A model generated the notes under the pieces. The model searched no databases. It worked only from the letters and a program-made list of their open reading frames with translations, and was not told the DNA's origin. 5,425 bases of DNA from Bacillota bacterium (GTDB lineage Bacteria > Bacillota > Clostridia > Peptostreptococcales > Anaerovoracaceae), in NCBI GenBank assembly GCA_029266295.1, contig JAQSXD010000289.1, positions 1-5,425 on the forward strand, in the 5' to 3' direction. Position numbers and translations under genes: made by a program. Positions within the stretch are counted from its first letter, which is position 1, and each line of letters begins with the position of its first letter. Of this stretch, positions 1 through 5,425 are shown one piece after another.

Positions 1-126
1 CTATCCATTTGCAAAGGATCGGTATTGGGTGGAAACTTATGAAGAATCGATCAAAAATAGTAGCGTAAAATCAGCATTGTCTGCATGGGTTCATCCATTG
101 CTACAGCAAAATACTTCCAATTTATC
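1..126 (+). repeat. direct repeat copy A (post-KS linker / DH start)
   Basis: Bases 1-93 are identical to 4543-4635. From 94 to 126 there are five mismatches: 94, 100 and 103 are silent third-position changes, and those at 118 and 120 together change Asn to Thr at residue 40 only. After base 126 the copies diverge to the level of paralogous DH domains. The left end is cut by the window edge, so the repeat may extend further upstream. Confidence 0.96.
2..91 (+). other. C-terminal end of the upstream post-KS linker (YPFx5W motif)
   Basis: The first residues read YPFAKDRYW, the end of the LPTYPFx5W motif that closes the linker after a trans-AT ketosynthase. An upstream KS belonging to this module must therefore lie just before the window. 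The following stretch of about 20 residues (WVETYEESIKNSSVKS and on) is a polar connector to DH1. The DNA is identical to the linker at 4543-4632. Confidence 0.85.
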
Positions 127-3100
127 CGAGCAAAGATTTAGTTCGATCTTTACAGGACAGGAATTTTTCCTAGCAGATCATGTTGTAAACGGGCAGCGGA
201 TGCTGCCTGGAGTAGCCTATCTTGAGATGGCTCGGGCAGCCGTGGAACAGGCTGCGGGAGTAGCAGACGGTCAGGTTGGAATCCGGCTGAAAAATACGGT
301 GTGGGCTCGTCCGGTAACTGTAGGAGATGAAGGAGTGAAGGTACATATAGGAATCTATCCTGAAGATAACGGGGAGATTGCGTATGAAATTTATAATGAA
401 CCTGAAGAAATCGATGCCGAGCCAATGATATATGGCCAAGGTAATGTGGTATTGAGTTCGTCATCTGAAGTCCCTGCGCTGGATATCAAGGCAATAAAAA
501 TGCAATGTGGTGAAAATGTCCTTACTGGCAGTCAGTGCTACGAAATGTATAAGTCAATAGGCTTGGAATATGGTCCAGGACAACGGGGAATTGAGGACAT
601 ATATGTGGGCTCAGGTCAGGTGCTGGCAAAGCTGACTCTGCCATCCGTCGTTGCTGACACGCAGGAACAATTTGTCCTGCATCCAAGTATGATGGATAGT
701 GCTTTGCAAGCAATAATCGGTTTACTCTTGGATGCCGGGAGCTTATCAGACGGCGCGAAACTTCTCAAACCAGTGGTACCATTTGCGCTACAGGAGCTTG
801 TAATATTCAGTAAATGTACTGCTGCAATGTGGGCAATAGTACGCTATAGTGAAGGCAGCGAAGCCGGAGATAAGGTGCAAAAGTTTGATATTGATTTATG
901 CGATGAGACCGGTAAGGTATGTGTACAATTGAGAGGCTTCTCGACCAGAATACTGGAAGGCAAAATTGGTTTGGCAGGTAAAGAGATAGGAGTGTTGATG
1001 CTTAAACCGTTATGGAAAGAGGATGTTCTTGGGGATGAAATAAAATCAGTTTGTGCCCGACATGTAGTCGTCCTTTGCGAGCAGAGTGAAGCGGTTCGGA
1101 AAAAAGTCGAAAGTGAGTTAAGCGAGGTACGATGCATTACTTTACAATCGGAACGAAAAGACATAGGGGAAAGATTCCGGAGTTATGCGGTTCGGGTATT
1201 TGAAGAAATTCAAGGCATTCTTAAAGAAAAAATCGCAGACAAAATACTGATTCAAATAGTGGTTACAGCACATAACGAACAGCAAACATTCTCGGGGCTA
1301 TCAGGGCTTTTAAAAACCGTACAGCTTGAGAATCCAAAGGTAATGGGACAGATGATCGAAGTAGAACCAGAGGAAGCTGCGGAGGGAATCATAAAGAAGC
1401 TTAAGGATAGTAGCTTGCACAGTGCTAGTCACGTCCGCTACCAGGGAGGAAAAAGATGGATTTCCGATTGGAGCGAAGTAAAGGTTACAGAAGAGGAGAT
1501 AAGTATTCCGTGGAAAGACCGGGGGATTTATCTCATCACCGGAGGCGCTGGGGGATTAGGCTTGATTTTTGCGAAAGAGATTACGGAAAAAGTTAAGGAT
1601 GTGACCCTGGTACTGACAGGACGATCGGTGCTAAGTGAGGAGAAGCAGGCCGAATTTAAAAAATTGCGGGAAAAGGGCAGCCGGATTGAATACAGGCAGG
1701 TCAATGTAACTGATAAGAAGGCAGTTGCAGGATTAGTCGGGAAAATTAAAAGGGATTTTGGCAGCCTAAATGGGATCATTCATTGTGCGGGAATGATCCG
1801 GGATAACTTCATCATCAAAAAGAATAAAGATGAATTTTTGAATGTACTGGAGCCGAAAGTCACCGGTTTGGTGAATCTGGATCAAGCCAGCAAGGATATA
1901 AATCTTGATTTCTTTATCCTGTTCTCTTCGGCGGCAGGAAGCTTAGGCAATCCAGGACAGGCGGATTACGCTACCGCCAATGCATTTATGGATGCTTACG
2001 GCAGATATCGTAACAATTTGGTTAATGAAAAGCAAAGACAAGGGCATACATTGTCCATCAATTGGCCGTTATGGAAAGAGGGTGGGATGCATGTCAATGA
2101 AGAAACCGAAAAGTTGATGATGCAGAGTACCGGGATGGCTGCCTTGAAGACCGAAACGGGCATTAGAGCGTTGTATCAGGGAATGGTCTCTGGAAATGGG
2201 CAGGTCATGGTCCTGGAAGGAGATGTAAAACGGCTGCAAGCAACATTCTTTGCCCAACAACCATCTAAAAAAGAAACAAGCTTACCGGCGGCTGCAGCTT
2301 CCACTGAGAAAGACAAAGCGGTTTTAACAATAGGAGAAGACCAGCTCAAAGAAAAAGTAACCGATTACCTTAAAAAGCTAGTTTCGGCGGTGATTAAGCT
2401 GCCGGCGAACCGGGTCGAAGCAGATGCTGTTATGGAGAAATACGGGATTGATTCAGTAATGGTTATGCAGCTGACTAATGAATTAGAAAAGACCTTTGGT
2501 TCATTACCAAAAACATTATTTTTTGAATACCAAAGCATTCAGGAATTAGCGGGGTACTTCCTTGACTCTTATCGAGACCAGCTTACGGAATTGCTGGGGA
2601 TTGAGAAAAAAACGGCAGCTACCGCCGAGACTTCGGTGGGTGTAACGACACCTGTAGAGCCAGTAAGAACAGAGATTAAGAGTCGCAAACGCTCCCGTTT
2701 TGCCGCTGTGCAGGTCGAATCCGAAAAATCAGAAGAGGATTTGGATATTGCGATCATCGGTGTTTCGGGACGGTACCCGGGAGCGGACAACATTCAAGAG
2801 TTCTGGAAAAATCTAAGGGATGGCAAGGATTGTATTACGGAAATTCCGAAAGAGCGGTGGGATCATAGCCTGTATTTTGATGAAGATAAGAACAAGGTGG
2901 GAAAAACCTATAGTAAATGGGGTGGATTCATTAATGGTGTAGATGAATTTGATCCATTGTTCTTTAATATTTCACCGCGTGAAGCGGAACGAATGGATCC
3001 CCAGGAGCGTCTATTTTTGGAATGCGTATATGAGACATTGGAAGATGGTGGATATACTCGGAAAGCCCTTGGTTCATATAAGGGTCTTGGGCTAGAAGGC

Positions 3101-5425
3101 AATGTGGGAGTTTTTGTAGGGGTGATGTACGAAGAGTACCAACTCTACGGAGCTCAGGAACAGATTCTGGGCAGACCGGTTTCACTTCCTGGAAACCCAG
3201 CATCAATAGCAAATCGAATATCCTACTTTTGTAATTTCCATGGCCCGAGCATGGCTCTTGATACCATGTGCTCATCCTCATTAACTGCGATCCATCTGGC
3301 TTGTCAAAGTTTGCAACATAATGGATGTGAGTTGGCGGTTGCCGGCGGCGTCAATGTCTCAATTCATCCTAACAAATATTTGCTGCTTGGTCAGGGCAAG
3401 TTTGTATCAAGTAAGGGACGTTGTGAAAGCTTCGGGCAGGGAGGCGACGGCTATGTACCGGGTGAAGGCGTTGGTGCGGTGCTACTCAAACCGTTGTCGA
3501 AAGCAATTGCCGACGGGGATCATATTTATGGCATCATTAAAGCAACAGCTGTTAATCATGGGGGGAAAGTCAATGGGTTTACGGTTCCCAATCCGAATGC
3601 TCAAGCCGAAGTGATTGGACGGGCTTTTAAGGACTCAGGGGTAGACCCAAGAACGATAAGTTATATTGAAGCCCATGGTACTGGAACTTCATTAGGAGAT
3701 CCGATTGAAATTGCGGGTTTGAATAAAGTCTTCAAGGAATACACAAAAGATAAGCAATTTTGCGCCATCGGGTCGGCGAAATCGAATATTGGGCATTGTG
3801 AAAGCGCAGCGGGCATAGCCGGGGTAACAAAGATATTATTGCAGTTTAAACATCATCAATTGGCACCCTCCCTGCATTCCAAGGTGCTCAATCCTAACAT
3901 TGATTTTAGCGATAGTCCTTTTGTGGTTCAGCAGGAACTGACAGAATGGAAACGACCAGTAATTGAAATAAACGGGACGAGCAAGGAATATCCGCGCCGT
4001 GCGGGTATATCGGCCTTTGGCGCGGGTGGCTCCAATGCGCATGTAGTTATTGAAGAGTATGTTTTCGGGAAGGAAGAACGACCTCAAAATATGATCACGC
4101 CCGACAATCCGGCAATTATAGTATTGTCGGCGAAAAGTGAAGAGCAGCTTTATGAGCAGACCGAGAGGTTATTGACTGCGATAAAGGAACGACAAATGGG
4201 AGATGAGAGCTTAGCTGACATGGCATATACCCTGCAAGTGGGACGGGAAGCGATGGAAGAGCGAGTAGCAATAATAGTTGATTCGGTAAAAGACCTTGAG
4301 GAAAAACTAAAGTATTTTACAGAAGGCAAAAATGATATTGAGGAATTGTATCAGGGACAGGGCAAACGCAATAAAGAAATGCTGACTATTTTTACAGCAG
4401 ATGAAGATATGGAAAAAATCACCGACGCTTGGATAGCGAGTAAAAAATATGCAAAATTAGCGGAACTATGGACTAAAGGCTTTAATTTTGCTTGGGACAA
4501 GCTGTATGGAGAAACAAAACCACGGCGGATTAGCTTGCCTACCTATCCATTTGCAAAGGATCGGTATTGGGTGGAAACTTATGAAGAATCGATCAAAAAT
4601 AGTAGCGTAAAATCAGCATTGTCTGCATGGGTTCACCCATTACTGCAGCAAAATACTTCAACTTTATCGGTTTACCAATTTAGTTCAAATTTTACGGGTG
4701 AGGAATTATTCCTAAGAGATTACGGGATTAATAATCAGCGAGTTTTGCCGGAGATGTCCTATCTTGAAATGGCACAAGCGGCAGTAAGGCAGATAATGGG
4801 AGTGTCACAGATGGATGAGGATATTAAAATTTCGATTAAAGATGTGGTTTGGGCTAAGCCTATTGTTGTAATGAATCAACCAACACAAGTAAAGATTGAA
4901 TTATATCCAGAGGATAATGGTGCTGTTGCCTATGAAATTTATAGTGATTCTGCGAAAGAAAATACAGGGCCAATCATTCATAGCCAGGGCATTGTTCATT
5001 GTGTGACCTTTTCTAAATCCCGAAAGTTAAATATTAGTGAATTACGAGTAAAATTCAATAGAGGACTTCTTTCTGCCGATCAATGTTATGAAATCTATAG
5101 AAAAATTGGGATGAATTATCAATTAGAGTACCAAGGAATTGAAAAGATCTATATTGGTGCAGGTCAAGTTTTAGCAAAGCTTTCTTTACCTTCTAATATA
5201 TCGCTGATGCAAGAACAAATTGTTTTACATCCATGTCTCTTAGATTCCGCGTTACAGGCAACAATTGGACTCATGGGATCTGATGGATCAAAGTTGTTTA
5301 TCCCGTTTGCACTTCAGAATATTGAAATTTTTAGTAGGTGTACTGCAGACATGTGGGCGTTGATTCGTTATAGTAGTGGAAGTAAAGCTGGAGATAGAGT
5401 ACAAAAACTGGATATTGATTTGTGT
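2..5425 (+). CDS. trans-AT type I modular polyketide synthase, internal fragment (DH-KR-ACP-KS-DH*)
   Basis: One frame stays open from base 2 to the last base (1,808 codons), with no start or stop, so both ends of the gene lie outside the window. Domain order in window residues: post-KS linker end (1-30), DH1 (31-320), KR (334-745), ACP (782-865), KS (915-1352), KS flanking/post-KS linker (1353-1544), DH2 (1545 to end, incomplete). The protein is a cytosolic assembly-line enzyme that extends and modifies an acyl chain tethered to its carrier proteins. There is no acyltransferase domain (no GHSxG-type active site, and KS-to-DH spacing is too short to hold one), so extender units must be loaded by a separate AT protein, as in bacillaene-type systems. 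The two modules are fused in one chain without docking segments. The family and domain calls are secure. The gene name, product and host are not recognised. Confidence 0.97.
92..961 (+). other. dehydratase domain DH1, catalytically intact
   Basis: This is a double-hotdog PKS dehydratase that removes water from the beta-hydroxyacyl-ACP made by the KR behind it, giving a 2,3-alkene. It starts at HPLLQQN (residue 31), as DH domains usually do. The N-terminal hotdog carries the complete HxxxGxxxxP motif, with catalytic His60 (bases 179-181), Gly64 and Pro69. The YGP motif is at residues 190-192 (from base 569). The C-terminal hotdog carries HPSMMDSALQ, with catalytic Asp232 (base 695) and Gln236. 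All expected residues are present, and the length of about 290 residues is normal. Because Asp and Pro are both kept, a pyran-synthase or double-bond-shifting variant is unlikely. The downstream boundary (RGFSTRILEG) is approximate. Confidence 0.93.
1001..2236 (+). other. ketoreductase domain, active, predicted B-type
   Basis: This NADPH-dependent short-chain-dehydrogenase-like KR reduces the beta-keto group of the ACP-bound chain. The N-terminal structural half begins at LKPLWKE (base 1001) and runs to about base 1510. The catalytic half opens with the Rossmann loop TGGAGGLG (1538-1561). The catalytic residues have the expected spacing: Lys619 (base 1856), Ser643 (1928), Tyr656 (1967) and Asn660 (1979). 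The segment HCAGMIRD keeps the Asp (residue 601, base 1802) that matches the last Asp of the B-type LDD motif. The position eight residues before Tyr656 is Leu rather than the A-type Trp. A D-configured (3R for a simple chain) alcohol is therefore predicted, the usual partner of an E-forming DH. The domain ends after the WPLWKEGGM segment (from base 2063) and the LEGDVKRL strand. Confidence 0.94.
2237..2344 (+). other. KR-ACP linker
   Basis: This connector of about 36 residues is rich in Gln, Lys, Ala and Thr (QQPSKKETSLPAAAAS and on). It has no recognisable fold and is typical of flexible tethers that give a carrier protein its reach. No enoylreductase, methyltransferase or extra carrier protein is hidden here. 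Confidence 0.8.
2345..2596 (+). other. acyl carrier protein domain (single)
   Basis: This four-helix carrier domain of about 84 residues holds the growing chain on a phosphopantetheine arm. The attachment site is the Ser of the GIDS motif (Ser818, bases 2453-2455) at the start of helix II, in the context YGIDSVMVMQL. Helix I is LKEKVTDYLKKLVSAVI, and the C-terminal part is FFEYQSIQELAGYF. The sixth residue after the Ser is Leu, not the Trp that marks carrier proteins used for HMG-synthase-type beta-branching, so ordinary processing is expected. There is only one ACP, not a tandem pair. It receives the chain processed by DH1 and KR and passes it to the KS that follows. Confidence 0.95.
2597..2743 (+). 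other. ACP-KS inter-module linker
   Basis: This linker of about 49 residues joins the two modules in one chain. It contains a Thr/Val/Glu-rich part, a short basic cluster (EIKSRKRSRF) and an acidic run (SEKSEED) just before the KS begins. No docking domain and no stop or restart is seen, so the modules are covalently fused. Confidence 0.8.
2744..4057 (+). other. ketosynthase domain, condensation-competent
   Basis: This thiolase-fold KS accepts the acyl chain from the preceding ACP and extends it by decarboxylative Claisen condensation. It opens with DIAIIGVSGRYPGA (base 2744) and ends with FGAGGSNAHVVIEE. The catalytic set is complete: Cys1090 in DTMCSSSL (bases 3269-3271), His1225 in EAHGTGTSLGDP (3674-3676) and His1265 in AKSNIGHCESAAG (3794-3796). 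The spacings of 135 and 40 residues are normal. The HGTGT His rules out a non-elongating KS0. Length is about 438 residues, the usual size. In trans-AT systems KS sequence tends to track the structure of the incoming chain. The domains upstream predict a 2,3-unsaturated substrate here, but assigning the KS to a clade would need a phylogeny. Confidence 0.97.
4058..4633 (+). other. KS flanking subdomain and post-KS linker, no AT
   Basis: About 190 residues follow the KS. First comes the alpha/beta flanking subdomain (IIVLSAKSEEQLYEQTERLL, then LADMAYTLQVGREAMEERVA). Next is a region reading ELYQGQGKRNKEM to ELWTKGFNFAWDKLYGE, which resembles the segment that lets trans-AT ketosynthases contact each other laterally (LINKS-type). 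The LPTYPFx5W motif (LPTYPFAKDRYW, 4535-4570) wraps back on the KS, and a polar connector to DH2 ends the region. In cis-AT synthases an AT of about 300 residues would sit inside this region, and it is absent. From base 4543 on, the DNA repeats the start of the window. Confidence 0.85.
4543..4668 (+). repeat. direct repeat copy B (post-KS linker / DH2 start)
   Basis: This is the second copy of the linker repeat, 4,542 bases (1,514 codons) after copy A and therefore in frame. It encodes the same residues from YPFAKDRYW to HPLLQQNTS. Its left boundary cannot be fixed because copy A starts at base 1. Its right boundary is where DH2 begins to diverge from DH1. Confidence 0.96.
4634..5425 (+). other. 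dehydratase-like domain DH2, degenerate and truncated by the window end
   Basis: This is a second PKS dehydratase fold, clearly paralogous to DH1. It aligns from HPLLQQN without net gaps through the N-terminal motif, and about half of all positions match by eye. The HxxxGxxxxP motif is broken: the catalytic His is Tyr1574 (TAC, 4721-4723) and the Gly is Asn1578 (4733), while Pro1583 is kept and the next Gly is Glu. The YGP motif reads YQL (from base 5117). The C-terminal HPCLLDSALQ keeps Asp1748 (5243) and Gln1752. Compared with DH1, about eight residues are missing just before IPFALQ. The frame stays open, so this is a translated but probably non-dehydrating domain, not a pseudogene. The last residues present (DIDLC) match DH1 some 20 residues before its end. 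What follows, probably a KR and ACP, is not visible. Confidence 0.9.

Noticed and set aside
1001..1510. Possible methyltransferase or enoylreductase between DH1 and the KR Rossmann fold
   Set aside because: The length of about 170 residues and the opening LKPLWKE match the KR structural half. There is no SAM-binding GxGxG motif and no second NADPH-binding motif.
3321..3614. 97-codon ORF in another + strand frame
   Set aside because: It lies wholly within the KS catalytic region, which reads as highly conserved KS sequence in the main frame. The alternative translation resembles nothing I recognise.
2744..4057. KS as a non-elongating KS0
   Set aside because: The Cys, the HGTGT His and the NIGH His are all present with normal spacing, so nothing indicates loss of condensation.
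150..4087. Several ATG-to-stop ORFs of 60-110 codons on the - strand
   Set aside because: All overlap well-conserved PKS domains on the + strand and have low-complexity or unrecognisable translations, with no separate gene context. They are shadows of the long coding frame.
4543..4668. Repeat as an insertion-sequence end, attachment site or CRISPR unit
   Set aside because: It is in frame, encodes a conserved linker motif in both copies, has no inverted ends and occurs only twice with 4.5 kb of PKS coding sequence between.
4634..5425. DH2 as a pyran synthase or double-bond-shifting isomerase domain
   Set aside because: Those variants keep the catalytic His of the N-terminal motif. DH2 has Tyr there and keeps the Asp and Pro that the isomerase type lacks.
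1..5425. Internal promoter, terminator or translation restart
   Set aside because: The frame is continuous across all domain junctions, and no hairpin with a T-run or ribosome-binding site followed by a plausible gene start was seen.

Overview
The whole window is internal to one very large gene on the + strand. A single reading frame (first full codon at base 2) stays open for 1,808 codons with neither a start nor a stop. It encodes part of a modular type I polyketide synthase of the trans-acyltransferase (trans-AT) type: a ketosynthase is followed by a short flanking/linker region and then directly by a dehydratase, with no acyltransferase domain anywhere. Base composition (roughly mid-40s % GC, by eye) and codon usage suggest a Bacillota-type bacterium such as a Bacillus/Paenibacillus relative. 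This is an inference, and neither the species nor the polyketide product can be named from the window.

Layout: end of a post-KS linker (1-91), complete dehydratase DH1 (92-961), ketoreductase with structural and catalytic halves (1001-2236), Ala/Lys-rich linker (2237-2344), one acyl carrier protein (2345-2596), linker (2597-2743), complete ketosynthase (2744-4057), KS flanking/post-KS linker ending in the LPTYPFx5W motif (4058-4633), and a second dehydratase, DH2, cut off by the window end (4634-5425). The DH-KR-ACP set finishes one module. The KS opens the next, whose first processing domain is DH2.

Function: DH1, KR and ACP all keep their catalytic residues. The KR has the B-type aspartate, so the first module should deliver an ACP-bound 2,3-unsaturated (probably E) acyl chain. 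The KS has an intact Cys-His-His set and should extend that chain with a unit loaded by a separately encoded AT. DH2 has Tyr in place of the catalytic His and has lost other DH motifs, so the second module probably does not dehydrate. If a KR follows beyond the window, its product would keep a beta-hydroxyl next to the earlier double bond.

The most notable structure is a direct repeat. Bases 1-93 and 4543-4635 are identical, exactly 1,514 codons apart, and span the post-KS linker motif and the entry to the two dehydratases. Similarity then drops to that of diverged paralogues, and DH2 becomes visibly more AT-rich. This looks like recent recombination or gene conversion at a module boundary next to a dehydratase that has lost its active site. 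No RNA genes, mobile elements, CRISPR arrays, promoters or terminators were seen.
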